Source: an uncultured Fusobacterium sp. (GTDB lineage Bacteria; Fusobacteriota; Fusobacteriia; Fusobacteriales; Fusobacteriaceae). Taken from it: 19,725 bases of DNA. This document shows, piece by piece, positions 1 to 7,580 of this stretch (the first letter of the stretch is position 1; each line of letters begins with the position of its first letter). Where the stretch lies: NCBI GenBank assembly GCA_900541465.1, contig UQJY01000019.1, forward strand, positions 1 through 19,725, in the 5' to 3' direction. The position numbers were made by a program, and so were the translations under genes. The notes under the pieces are model-generated. The model searched no databases. It worked only from the letters and a program-made list of their open reading frames with translations, and was not told the origin of the DNA.

Positions 1-25
1 ATTCTTTTCAGCACTTTTTGTATGA

Positions 26-55
26 GCTGTTAAAAAATGCAACAGCCCCTTTTTT
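26..55 (+). terminator. Possible rho-independent terminator of an upstream gene outside the window
   Basis: A six-base stem (GCTGTT at 26-31, AACAGC at 41-46) encloses a nine-base loop and is followed by CCC and a run of six T at 50-55. The T run is on the plus strand, so it would serve a plus-strand gene entering from the left. The hairpin also lies 45 bases past the stop of the minus-strand thioredoxin, but there is no T run in that direction. Confidence 0.5.
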
Positions 56-90
56 GGGAGTTTGTAAAATTTTATTTTTAGTTTTTAGGA

Positions 91-402
91 TTATTTTTTT
101 ATTAAATCAAGAACTTCGCTCTTTTGAAGAAGTCCAACTGATTTTTCAACTGGTTTACCGTCTTTAAATAAGATCATTGTTGGAATAGACATAATTCTAA
201 AGTCTCCTGCCAAGTCTGATTCTTCATCAACGTTAACTTTTACAATTTTAACTGATGAAACTTCTTCTGACACTTCATCAAGAATTGGTCCTAACGCTCT
301 ACAAGGTCCACACCATGTTGCCCAGAAATCCACCAACACTGGTATATCAGATTTCAATACTTCTTTTTCAAAACTATCTTTTGTTACATGTAGAACTGCC
401 AT
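91..402 (-). CDS. trxA: Thioredoxin
   Basis: This is a 103-residue single-domain thioredoxin, a cytoplasmic dithiol reductant for ribonucleotide reductase, peroxidases and other disulfide enzymes. The active site WCGPC places the redox cysteines at 31 and 34, following the usual VDFWATW strand. The cis-proline loop SIPT, with Pro near residue 74, is present, and the length is normal for the family. AAGGAGG stands about seven bases before the ATG. The gene is monocistronic with its own -10 element and an upstream palindrome, and is transcribed away from the kinase gene behind it. A second thioredoxin with the same active site lies at 16410-16727; which one is the main housekeeping form cannot be told from sequence. 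Confidence 0.95.
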   Translation of the reverse strand: MAVLHVTKDSFEKEVLKSDIPVLVDFWATWCGPCRALGPILDEVSEEVSSVKIVKVNVDEESDLAGDFRIMSIPTMILFKDGKPVEKSVGLLQKSEVLDLIKK

Positions 403-444
403 TTTAATTCCTCCTTAAATCTCTTTAATCATCTTTACAAGCTA

Positions 445-488
445 ATTATACCCCCTTTTCAAAAATATGTATGTGACAAAGTCACATA
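445..488 (-). promoter_or_regulatory. trxA promoter with a palindromic activator-like site
   Basis: On the minus strand a perfect -10 element TATAAT occupies 450-445, which puts the start of transcription near 438. No good -35 is present. Instead a perfect palindrome, TATGTGAC-N3-GTCACATA, spans 470-488 and is centred near position -41. That is the placement typical of class II activators such as CRP/FNR proteins, although the spacing between TGTGA and TCACA is five rather than the six bases of the CRP consensus. The identity of the binding protein is inference. Confidence 0.55.
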
Positions 489-501
489 TAAAATAAAATA
501 C

Positions 502-530
502 AAAAAGAAAAAGCGGGAGAGCAGTCCCGC
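502..530 (-). terminator. Rho-independent terminator after the KDG kinase gene
   Basis: Read on the minus strand, GCGGGA (530-525) pairs with TCCCGC (518-513) around a six-base loop and is followed by TTTTTCTTTTT (512-502). It lies about 50 bases past the kinase stop codon, separating it from the thioredoxin transcription unit. Confidence 0.85.
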
Positions 531-582
531 CTTTTCAGAAAGGTAAAAATTTTTCGGCATGAAAAATATTGTAGCATATTTA

Positions 583-1623
583 TTATCTGTTCATTTCACT
601 TGTGCTTCCAAATTCATGGTCTTCAATTATTCCTTTTATAAGACCAGCTCCAGCACAATTGTTGTCACCCATAATTGTATTCTTTACAGCTCCGCAGGCA
701 TTTCCATATTTAAGAGCCATTTCTGTATCGTTGTATTTTAATATTCCGTAAAGAGCTCCTGCAACATAAGCATCTCCACTTCCTATTCTGTCAACTATTT
801 CTATATTTTCATAAGGTTTTTCAGAATAGAATTTATCTTCTTTACAGTTATATATTATAGAAGTAAAGTTATGAGATTTAGGAGAATTTACTGTTCTTTG
901 AGTTGATGCAAGAAGAGAAAGATTGTGTTTTCTTGCAAAGTTTCTCATTATTGTTTCCATATCTCCTGTTTCTTTGAACATTTTTCTTAAAGTTTCTTCA
1001 GATGCGAAAAGAATATCTATAGAAGGAAGTATTTTTTCTATTTCAACTCTTGCATTTTCTTCGTCTCCCCAAAGATTTCTTCTGAAGTTTACATCAAAAG
1101 AGATTAGTCCTCCTTTTTCTTTAAATTTCGCAATTAAATCTTTAGTAAGCTGTTTTGATTTTTCACATAATCCAAGACTTATACCGCTTGTATGAAAAAT
1201 CTCACATTTATCATATATTTCAGAAGCAATTTCATCAACTGATAAAAATTGGAATGATGAATCGTGTCTGTCATAAGTTACGTTTGGTTTTCTTGGAGAT
1301 GCCCCGTATTCATAGAAATATATTGCAAGACGTTTGTATAATGAATTGTCATCAACTATGAAACTGCTGTCAACTCCATTTGAATTTATTACTCTTTTTG
1401 CATATCTTCCAAGTTCATTTTCAGGAAGTTTAGTTATAAGTGTACTTTTTACTCCAAGTGAAGAAACACCTGTTGCCACATTAAACTCTGCTCCCCCGAT
1501 ATTTTTTTCAAGAAGAGTTCCTTGAACAAGAAGTTCATTGTTTACAGGAGAAAGTCTAAGTAAGATTTCACCGCTGCAGGCAAGTCCAATTTCTCTATTT
1601 TTAAAATCGAATATTTTTGCCAT
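583..1623 (-). CDS. kdgK: 2-keto-3-deoxygluconate kinase (PfkB family sugar kinase)
   Basis: A 346-residue PfkB/ribokinase-family kinase, expected to phosphorylate 2-keto-3-deoxygluconate to KDPG using ATP. The N-terminal substrate-binding motif GGAEFNVA is present near residue 43, and the C-terminal family signature DRIGSGDAYVAGAL carries the catalytic Asp near residue 284 and the anion-hole GSG before it. The substrate is assigned from context: the gene follows a KDPG aldolase by 16 bases in the same direction, and kinase plus aldolase convert KDG to pyruvate and glyceraldehyde 3-phosphate. GGGAGGAG precedes the ATG. PfkB specificity is hard to read from sequence, so another 2-keto-3-deoxy sugar (for example the galactonate form) is possible. 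Confidence 0.87.
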   Translation of the reverse strand: MAKIFDFKNREIGLACSGEILLRLSPVNNELLVQGTLLEKNIGGAEFNVATGVSSLGVKSTLITKLPENELGRYAKRVINSNGVDSSFIVDDNSLYKRLAIYFYEYGASPRKPNVTYDRHDSSFQFLSVDEIASEIYDKCEIFHTSGISLGLCEKSKQLTKDLIAKFKEKGGLISFDVNFRRNLWGDEENARVEIEKILPSIDILFASEETLRKMFKETGDMETIMRNFARKHNLSLLASTQRTVNSPKSHNFTSIIYNCKEDKFYSEKPYENIEIVDRIGSGDAYVAGALYGILKYNDTEMALKYGNACGAVKNTIMGDNNCAGAGLIKGIIEDHEFGSTSEMNR

Positions 1624-1639
1624 TTTTTACTCCTCCCAA

Positions 1640-2275
1640 TTATTTATTTCTGATTTCTCTTATTTTTTCTACGAACGCTTTTGCTGTTGCTGTTATTGAT
1701 TCACTTGAACCAGTTGCAAGTTTTCCTCCTGCACCAACTGCAACAACTCCATTTTTAAACCATTCTTCAACGTTGTCAAGGCTTACTCCACCTGTTGGCA
1801 TTATGTTAGCTTGAGGTAAAGGAGCTTTTACTGCTTTAACAAATGATGGTCCAAAAGCACTTCCTGGGAATAATTTAACAATGTCTGCTCCGTATTGCAT
1901 AGCTTTCATCATTTCTGTTATTGTCATGCAACCTGGCATATACGGAATTTGGTAAAGGTTGCAAAGTTTTGCTGTTTCTTCGTCAAATCCTGGAGAAACT
2001 ATATATTCTGCTCCTGCAAGTATTGCCATTCTTGCTGTTGCTGCATCTAAAACTGTTCCTGCACCAACGATTAATTTATCTGCTGGGAATGTTTCTTTTA
2101 ATGCTTTTATAACTTCAGTTGCTCCCGGTACTGTATAAGTAACTTCGATTGCTGGAACTCCACCTTCGATACAAGCACTTGAAATTCTTACTGCTTCAGC
2201 AATGCTTTCTGCTCTTACTACTGCAACTATTCCTGTATTTATTATTCTTTCTAAAGTTTCACTTTTCTTTAACAT
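1640..2275 (-). CDS. eda: KDPG aldolase (2-dehydro-3-deoxy-6-phosphogluconate aldolase)
   Basis: A 211-residue class I aldolase of the KDPG/KHG family that cleaves KDPG to pyruvate and glyceraldehyde 3-phosphate. The Schiff-base lysine is Lys134 in the motif DIVKLFPGSAFGP. The conserved Arg21 (VVRAES), Glu44 (IEVTY) and Thr74 (GAGTV) that line the active site, and the phosphate-binding segment PTGGV, are all visible. Length is typical. It is the first gene of a two-gene unit with the sugar kinase, with GGGAGG before the ATG. No dehydratase or isomerase of the uronate or Entner-Doudoroff pathways lies nearby, so the KDG supply must come from elsewhere in the genome or from uptake. Confidence 0.93.
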   Translation of the reverse strand: MLKKSETLERIINTGIVAVVRAESIAEAVRISSACIEGGVPAIEVTYTVPGATEVIKALKETFPADKLIVGAGTVLDAATARMAILAGAEYIVSPGFDEETAKLCNLYQIPYMPGCMTITEMMKAMQYGADIVKLFPGSAFGPSFVKAVKAPLPQANIMPTGGVSLDNVEEWFKNGVVAVGAGGKLATGSSESITATAKAFVEKIREIRNK

Positions 2276-2341
2276 TTTTTCCTCCCAATGAAATAAAATT
2301 TACTTATATTATAAATTTCTCTGTTACATTTGTTTCTGTTT

Positions 2342-2369
2342 ATAATATTAATTTACCTCATATTTTCAA
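2342..2369 (-). promoter_or_regulatory. Candidate promoter of the eda-kdgK unit
   Basis: Minus-strand TTGAAA (2369-2364) and TATTAT (2347-2342) are separated by 16 bases, about 65 bases before the eda ATG. The match is moderate, in very AT-rich sequence, so other positions such as the TATAAT-like string near 2310 remain possible. Confidence 0.4.
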
Positions 2370-2391
2370 TAACTTCAATAATAAAATCCTA

Positions 2392-2412
2392 AAAATAATT
2401 TCATATACGAAA
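2392..2412. promoter_or_regulatory. Operator-like palindrome, copy 1
   Basis: The imperfect palindrome TTTCATATACGAAA (2399-2412) is embedded in a 21-base sequence that recurs exactly at 2487-2507, with a 95-base offset. This copy lies just upstream of the candidate eda promoter. A dyad-symmetric sequence repeated twice in a sugar-operon leader suggests a repressor of the GntR, LacI or IclR type; the protein is not in this window. Confidence 0.5.
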
Positions 2413-2486
2413 CTTACTGAAAATAAATTTTTTTATTTTTATTCAAACCTCTATTTTTTTAATCTTTGTATCTAATAAATTACATC

Positions 2487-2507
2487 AAAATAATTTCATA
2501 TACGAAA
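2487..2507. promoter_or_regulatory. Operator-like palindrome, copy 2
   Basis: This is the second, identical copy of the 21-base sequence at 2392-2412, with its dyad core at 2494-2507. The offset of 95 bases is close to nine helical turns, which would let two bound dimers face the same side of the DNA and form a loop. That is inference. The rest of 2413-2544 is AT-rich with no convincing gene. Confidence 0.45.
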
Positions 2508-2544
2508 TTTTAAAAATATTTTTTATTTCTAAATTTCTTAATAT

Positions 2545-2584
2545 AAAAAACACCCTTCATCTCATTTTTCTAAGATGAAGAGTG
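2545..2584 (-). terminator. Strong rho-independent terminator after the NhaC-family gene
   Basis: On the minus strand CACTCTTCATCT (2584-2573) pairs over 12 bases, with one G-U pair, to AGATGAAGGGTG (2562-2551). The stem encloses a ten-base loop and is followed by six T (2550-2545). It isolates the lyase-transporter unit from the eda-kdgK unit. Confidence 0.92.
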
Positions 2585-2607
2585 CAGTATACAAATTAAT
2601 ATCTTTT

Positions 2608-3969
2608 TTAAATTTCTGTTATTGATTCGTGTTTTTCTTTTGCAAGACGTGCAAATTCTTTTTCTTCAGGAGTTCTTAAAAGTCCAAACTTAATTGTAAT
2701 AAGAGTTGCAATTATTAAGAACACAGGGTAATAAGCAAATTTTAGAATATCTATAGGTGATACATGTCCCATACCTGTCATAATAAGCATTCCTCCGTCA
2801 TGAGGACAAAGAGCAAGTATTCCGCAGGCAAAAATATCTATAAGACTTGCAAGTCTTTTTGGAGCAATGTGATATTTTGAACCAATTTCTTTTGCTATTG
2901 GTGCAGAGATAATTATTGCTACTGTGTTATTTACAAGAGCTGCTGCAAGTGAACCTGCAAGAATTCCTATTCCATATTCAGCACCGCTTCTTGTCTTAAC
3001 TTTTGAAGTAATTTTTTCAATAAGCCATTCTATTCCGCCGTTTTCTTTAATTACTCCTATAATTCCAGCAATAAGAATTGCAACTATTGTAATTCCCATC
3101 ATATCTTCCATACCGCTTCCAATAGCTTTTATGAAAGGCAGGAATGTTACACTTCCTGTTGCAAAGCCAACTATTCCGCAAAGAACAATTCCACCCATAA
3201 GAACAAGAACAACATTTCCTCCAGCTAAAGCTCCAGCAAGAACTAAAAGATAAGGAATAACTTTTATAAAGCTAAATGTAAGATTTCCTTCTATTTCTCC
3301 TGCTTTACCCATTATTGTATAAAGAGTCATTGTTAAAACTGCTGCAGGAATTGCTATTAAGAAGTTCATTCTAAACTTATCTTTCATTTCACAGCCAACA
3401 CCTCTTGTTGCAGAGATTGTTGTATCTGATAAAATTGAAAGGTTATCTCCAAAGTAAGCTCCTCCCATAACAGCTGCAAGAGTTATTGCAACGTCCATAT
3501 TACTTTTTGCTGCAACACCAACAGCAATCGGTGCCATAGCTGCCATTGTACCCATTGATGTTCCCATAGCTGTTGCTATGAAACAAGAAATTAAAAATAT
3601 TCCAGGAACGATAAATGTTGATGGTATAAATGTAAGTCCTAAGTTTACAACAGATTCAACTCCACCCATTGATTTAGCAGCTCCTGAAAATCCTCCGGCA
3701 AGAAGATAAATAAGCCCCATTATCATTACTCCAGATGAACCTGCATTTTTTGAAAATATTTCTATTTTATCATCAATCTTTTTATTTTTATTCATAAGAA
3801 CTGCAACACCTATTGCTATAAATAGTGCCACATGACGCGGGAACTGATTAAATGGTGATGCTGCTCCTTTAATTGAGAAGAATACTCCGCTTCCTATGTA
3901 TAATCCTAAAAAAATAAATAACGGCAGGAATGATATTCCTCCAAGCCCTTTCTTATTACCTGTTTCCAT
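2608..3969 (-). CDS. NhaC-family transporter (Na+/H+ antiporter-like)
   Basis: A 453-residue inner-membrane protein with roughly eleven or twelve hydrophobic segments. It belongs to the NhaC / ion-transporter superfamily, shown by the signature GGAYFGDNLSILSDTTIS near the middle, with conserved Asp residues in a glycine-rich re-entrant region, and by the GTSMGTMAAMAPI stretch before it. Family members are annotated as Na+/H+ antiporters, but several exchange organic substrates. It follows the PatB-type lyase by 32 bases with a GGGGG ribosome binding site, shares its sigma-54-type promoter, and ends at a strong terminator. The pairing suggests it carries an amino acid or a product of the lyase rather than serving sodium homeostasis; this is inference. 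Confidence 0.85.
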   Translation of the reverse strand: METGNKKGLGGISFLPLFIFLGLYIGSGVFFSIKGAASPFNQFPRHVALFIAIGVAVLMNKNKKIDDKIEIFSKNAGSSGVMIMGLIYLLAGGFSGAAKSMGGVESVVNLGLTFIPSTFIVPGIFLISCFIATAMGTSMGTMAAMAPIAVGVAAKSNMDVAITLAAVMGGAYFGDNLSILSDTTISATRGVGCEMKDKFRMNFLIAIPAAVLTMTLYTIMGKAGEIEGNLTFSFIKVIPYLLVLAGALAGGNVVLVLMGGIVLCGIVGFATGSVTFLPFIKAIGSGMEDMMGITIVAILIAGIIGVIKENGGIEWLIEKITSKVKTRSGAEYGIGILAGSLAAALVNNTVAIIISAPIAKEIGSKYHIAPKRLASLIDIFACGILALCPHDGGMLIMTGMGHVSPIDILKFAYYPVFLIIATLITIKFGLLRTPEEKEFARLAKEKHESITEI

Positions 3970-4001
3970 AATTTTACTACCCCCTGTTTTTTATTAAAAT
4001 T

Positions 4002-5189
4002 TTACTTTTTTCTCCATATTTTTACTGCATTTTCTATTCTGTTCATTCCCTCTTCAACCATGTATCTTGGGCAGGCAATGTTCATTCTTTCAAATCCAGC
4101 ACCATTTTCTCCAAACCAGAATCCGTCATCAAGAGCAATTTTTGCTTCTTTCTGCATAAACATTGAAAGTTCTTCTTTTGTCATACCAAGTCCAGAGAAG
4201 TCAAGCCACATAAGGTATGTTCCCTCTGATTTTCTTACTTTTACTTCTGGAATTCTTTCTTTCACAAAGTTTACTACATAGTCCATATTTCCGTCAAGAT
4301 GAATTAAAAGTTCCTCTAACCACTCTTCACCTTTTGTATAAGCTGCTTCAAATCCAACTAAACTGAATGGACTGTTTCTTTTTACGTCAAGTCTTCCTAA
4401 TTCTTCATCAAGCATTTTCCACTCTTCTTCTCTTGGAAGTGTTGCAAAAGATGCTTGAAGTCCTGCAATGTTAAAAGTTTTTGTTGGAGAGAAACATGTT
4501 ATTGTATTATGTTCAATCTCTTTGCTAAGTGATGCTGCAGGAATATGCTTATGTCCCGGCATTACTATATCTCTCCAGATTTCGTCAGCTATAACTCTTA
4601 CATTATATTTTAAGCAAAGCTCAGACATTTTTTGAAGTTCTTCTCTTTTCCAAACTCTTCCCACAGGGTTATGAGGGCTGCACATTATAAATAATGTAAC
4701 TTTTTCATCAGAAACTTTTTTCTCAAAATCTTCAAAATCTATTGTGTAATATCCTGTTTCATCTTTTACAAGTTCATTAACAACAAGTTCTCTTTCATTT
4801 TCTCTTACAACTGCTGAGAAAGGATAGTATACAGGGCTTTGAATTAAAACTTTTTCATTTGCCTTTGTCATAAGTCTTACAAGTATTGAAAGTGTTGGAA
4901 CAACACCTGGACTGTTTATTAAAGTTTTAGGATCTATTTTATAATCAAATCTTCTTTCAATCCAGTCAGCTGCACTTTGATAATATGAAGCTGGTCTGTA
5001 AACATATCCAAATATTCCCTGCTCAAGTTTTTCTCTCATTGCATCAATTATAACAGGAGCAGTTTTAAGATCCATATCTGCTATCCACATTGGCCATAAA
5101 TCATTAGAAATAAATTTATTTCCCATTTCTTCCCATTTAGCTGAATGGTTATTGCTTCTGTCAATTTTCTCATTAAAATTGTATTTCAT
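4002..5189 (-). CDS. patB: PatB/MalY-type cystathionine beta-lyase (PLP-dependent C-S lyase)
   Basis: A 395-residue fold-type I PLP enzyme of the MalY/PatB group. These enzymes cleave cystathionine or cysteine-type substrates to a thiol (or H2S), pyruvate and ammonia. The PLP lysine is Lys237 in SPTKTFNIAGLQ. The cofactor-ring segment SPHNPVGRVW (171-180), the PLP-pyridine Asp in ADEIW (201-205) and the substrate loop MWIADMD (34-40) are all characteristic. GAGGTGAT precedes the ATG. It is the first gene of a unit with the NhaC-family transporter, behind a -24/-12 promoter and opposite a sigma-54 activator. That suggests inducible use of a sulfur amino acid. A purely aminotransferase role is less likely given the MalY-like motifs. 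Confidence 0.88.
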   Translation of the reverse strand: MKYNFNEKIDRSNNHSAKWEEMGNKFISNDLWPMWIADMDLKTAPVIIDAMREKLEQGIFGYVYRPASYYQSAADWIERRFDYKIDPKTLINSPGVVPTLSILVRLMTKANEKVLIQSPVYYPFSAVVRENERELVVNELVKDETGYYTIDFEDFEKKVSDEKVTLFIMCSPHNPVGRVWKREELQKMSELCLKYNVRVIADEIWRDIVMPGHKHIPAASLSKEIEHNTITCFSPTKTFNIAGLQASFATLPREEEWKMLDEELGRLDVKRNSPFSLVGFEAAYTKGEEWLEELLIHLDGNMDYVVNFVKERIPEVKVRKSEGTYLMWLDFSGLGMTKEELSMFMQKEAKIALDDGFWFGENGAGFERMNIACPRYMVEEGMNRIENAVKIWRKK

Positions 5190-5280
5190 TTTTTCATCAC
5201 CTCAAAAATTCTATATCATCTAAAGCGAAAATAGTTTTGTTTAAGAATTTTTTTCACTTTTTTATTACATATTTTCTTTT

Positions 5281-5298
5281 TAGCAATTTTAATGCCAA
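5281..5298 (-). promoter_or_regulatory. Sigma-54 (-24/-12) promoter of the lyase-transporter unit
   Basis: The minus strand reads TTGGCATTAAAATTGCT (5298-5282 region). The GG and GC dinucleotides are separated by ten bases, as sigma-54 requires. Compared with the consensus YTGGCACGRNNNTTGCW, only two positions differ. The predicted start near 5271 leaves an untranslated leader of about 80 bases before the lyase ATG. A sigma-54 activator gene lies directly upstream in the opposite direction. Confidence 0.88.
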
Positions 5299-5388
5299 AA
5301 AAATATTTTTTCTATATCCTTGATTTTCTTTCATATATTTTGAACTGTTTTTTATCAATTTTATTTTCATATGGTTTTTTTATTTTTT

Positions 5389-5425
5389 AACCTGTTTTTT
5401 TAGGTTTTTTAGGTTATAAAAACCT
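5389..5425. promoter_or_regulatory. Likely upstream activator sites (AGGTT/AACCT half-sites)
   Basis: Four five-base half-sites occur in 37 bases: AACCT 5389-5393, AGGTT 5402-5406, AGGTT 5411-5415 and AACCT 5421-5425. They form two inverted pairs. They lie about 90-130 bases upstream of the sigma-54 promoter, the usual distance for an enhancer bound by a sigma-54 activator, and just before the activator's own promoter, so autoregulation is also plausible. Confidence 0.6.
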
Positions 5426-5434
5426 ATTTTATTA

Positions 5435-5463
5435 TTGCCATACTGAAATATATATTGTAAAAT
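5435..5463 (+). promoter_or_regulatory. Sigma-70-type promoter of the activator gene
   Basis: TTGCCA (5435-5440) and TAAAAT (5458-5463) are separated by exactly 17 bases, about 36 bases before the proposed start codon. The distal half-site AACCT ends ten bases upstream of the -35 element. Confidence 0.6.
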
Positions 5464-5498
5464 AAAGAAAAATAATTTTTAAATCGGAGGTGTTTAAA

Positions 5499-7526
5499 AT
5501 TTCTTTAAAAATTGCCGTTATTTCAGCAGGAAAAGATGTTGGGATATTTTATAAAAAACAGCTTGAATATTTTTTTGCTGATGCCGTTGAACTTTACACA
5601 TATTCTATTGAAGACGGCACAGCTTATTCTCCAAAAACAGAAGATATTTTCCTTATCACTACAATATCTTTTGACAGCCACAACGAAGTTTTACGATATA
5701 TACCAAAAGACAAACACATTGTTAACGGAACTATAACTATAAGAAACAGCACTGTTGAAAAATTAAAAAAATTTCCGGCAGGTACAAAAGCTCTTCTCGT
5801 AAATTCTACAAAATCAATGTGTGAAGAAACTATTGTTCTTCTTCATCAAAAAGGGGTAAGTAATATTCAATTTTTTTCTTACTATCCGGGGTGTAAAGAA
5901 AAATATGATGATATTCCCCTTGCTATAACTCCTGGTGAGGGCCATTTTGCTCCTGTAGGAAAAGAAGTTTTAGATATAGGAAACAGAGTTCTTGATACAA
6001 ACACACTTCTTGAAGTAATATCTTTTACAGACTGTGAATATCTTTTAAAAACTGACAGGCTTATAAATTATTTTGATGAGATTTCAGAAAACAACACAGG
6101 TATAGAATCTCTTATTTCAAAAATGGAGCTTGCAACACAGCAGTTTAATATTCTTCTACGTCTTTCCAGTGAGGGAATTATTCTTGTGGACAGCACAAAT
6201 AATATTGTGATGTGCAACCAAAAAGCAAATGATTTTCTGGGAAAAGGAAGAATAGATGTTCTTTACAAACCTGCTGAAACAATATTTCAAAATAATATTT
6301 TTGAACAGGCAGCAAAAGATGAAATTACAAAAACTGTTCTTTTCCTTTCTGACACAGGAGTGAAACTTCGTCTTAAAGTTGTTCCTATTGTAAAACATGG
6401 GGTTTATCTTTCTGGAATAGGAATAATAACAAGGGCAAATCCAGAAGATGAAATCCTTACAAATGCCATGAATAAGATTTTAAAAAAAGGACATATTGCA
6501 AGATATACTTTTGATTCAATAATTACAAAAACTAAAAATGTGACAAAGATAAAAGAAGTTGCTAAAAAAATGGCAAAATCAAATTCAGCTGTTCTCATCA
6601 CAGGTGAAAGCGGAACAGGAAAAGAACTTTTTGCCCATTCTATTCACAATTATTCTTCAAGAAAAGATAAGCCTTTTGTAGCAATAAACTGTGCCGCCCT
6701 TGCTGATAATCTTCTTGAATCAGAACTTTTCGGATATGAAGAGGGAGCTTTTACAGGAGCAAAAAAAGGCGGAAAAACAGGACTTTTTGAAATTGCAAAT
6801 AACGGAACACTTTTCCTTGATGAAATTGAAGGAATGAGTAAAAATCTTCAATTTAAACTTCTTCGTGTTATTCAAGAAAAAGAAATTATAAAAGTGGGCG
6901 GAGATGAAATGATTCCTATTGATGTAAGAATTATAGCCGCCTCAAATGAAAATCTGGGAGAACTTGTGGAAAATAAAAATTTCAGACAGGACCTTTATTA
7001 CAGGTTAAATACTCTTCCAATAACAATTCCGCCGTTAAGAGAAAGAATTGATGACCTTTATCTATTAATAGATGATTTTAAACAGGAAATGGATTTTGAT
7101 TTTGTATTTACAAAAACAACAAAACATCTTCTTGAAAATTATACATGGCCGGGAAATATAAGAGAGCTTAGAAACTGTATTGAGTATTTAGGCTGTCTGG
7201 GTGAAACAATAATAGAACCGGAAATGCTCCCTCAAAATATGAATAATCTTTTTAAAGAAAAGATAAAAATTTCTTCTTATTCTGAGCCTGAAAATATTTT
7301 TTATGAAACTGCTGTTGTTTTAAATGCTCTTGAAAAAAAGGGAAAATCCTGCGGAAGAAAAGCTGTTTCAGATGAACTTAAAAATAAAAAGATTTTTTTA
7401 TCTGAAGCAAAAGTAAGAAAAATTTTAGAAAATATGAAAGCAGACGGACTTGTTTCTTCCGGAGAGGGAAGAGCAGGTTCAAGACTTACTTTATTAGGAA
7501 GAAAAAAATTTAATATTTCTGAGTGA
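5499..7526 (+). CDS. Sigma-54-dependent transcriptional activator (PrpR-N-like sensor, PAS, AAA+)
   Basis: A bacterial enhancer-binding protein of about 675 residues. The N-terminal 190 residues resemble the PrpR_N ligand-sensing domain, residues about 210-310 look like a PAS domain, and the AAA+ core spans about 345-570. The core has Walker A GESGTGKE (near 369), the sigma-54-contacting loop GAFTGA (near 416), Walker B LFLDEIE and the arginine-finger region YYRLN. The last 65 residues look like a winged helix rather than the usual Fis helix-turn-helix. GTG at 5490 shares its G with the GGAGG ribosome binding site and cannot be used normally. ATT at 5499 has an ideal eight-base spacing, so I place the start there. 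It probably activates the divergent lyase-transporter unit. Confidence 0.9.
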   Translation: MSLKIAVISAGKDVGIFYKKQLEYFFADAVELYTYSIEDGTAYSPKTEDIFLITTISFDSHNEVLRYIPKDKHIVNGTITIRNSTVEKLKKFPAGTKALLVNSTKSMCEETIVLLHQKGVSNIQFFSYYPGCKEKYDDIPLAITPGEGHFAPVGKEVLDIGNRVLDTNTLLEVISFTDCEYLLKTDRLINYFDEISENNTGIESLISKMELATQQFNILLRLSSEGIILVDSTNNIVMCNQKANDFLGKGRIDVLYKPAETIFQNNIFEQAAKDEITKTVLFLSDTGVKLRLKVVPIVKHGVYLSGIGIITRANPEDEILTNAMNKILKKGHIARYTFDSIITKTKNVTKIKEVAKKMAKSNSAVLITGESGTGKELFAHSIHNYSSRKDKPFVAINCAALADNLLESELFGYEEGAFTGAKKGGKTGLFEIANNGTLFLDEIEGMSKNLQFKLLRVIQEKEIIKVGGDEMIPIDVRIIAASNENLGELVENKNFRQDLYYRLNTLPITIPPLRERIDDLYLLIDDFKQEMDFDFVFTKTTKHLLENYTWPGNIRELRNCIEYLGCLGETIIEPEMLPQNMNNLFKEKIKISSYSEPENIFYETAVVLNALEKKGKSCGRKAVSDELKNKKIFLSEAKVRKILENMKADGLVSSGEGRAGSRLTLLGRKKFNISE

Positions 7527-7532
7527 TAAATG

Positions 7533-7561
7533 TTGACAACTTTTTTTAAGAGGAGTATACT
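7533..7561 (+). promoter_or_regulatory. Strong sigma-70 promoter of the orange-protein-like cluster
   Basis: A consensus TTGACA (7533-7538) and a near-consensus TATACT (7556-7561) are separated by exactly 17 bases. The promoter starts only seven bases after the activator's stop codon and predicts transcription from about 7568, inside the palindrome at 7567-7580. Confidence 0.85.
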
Positions 7562-7566
7562 TTAAT

Positions 7567-7580
7567 TGTGCATATGCACA
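7567..7580. promoter_or_regulatory. Perfect palindromic operator at the transcription start
   Basis: TGTGCATATGCACA is a perfect 14-base palindrome covering the predicted +1 position, directly below a consensus promoter and eight bases before the AAGGAGG of the DUF134 gene. A protein bound here would block initiation. The encoded DUF134 helix-turn-helix protein is the obvious candidate for autorepression, by inference. Confidence 0.65.

Noticed and set aside
2149..2475. Plus-strand open frame of 108 codons, Leu/Phe rich
   Set aside because: It is antisense to eda and runs into the AT-rich promoter region; no ribosome binding site and low-complexity composition.
5490..5492. GTG start for the sigma-54 activator
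   Set aside because: Its first base is the last base of GGAGG, leaving no spacer; no other ribosome binding site is upstream.
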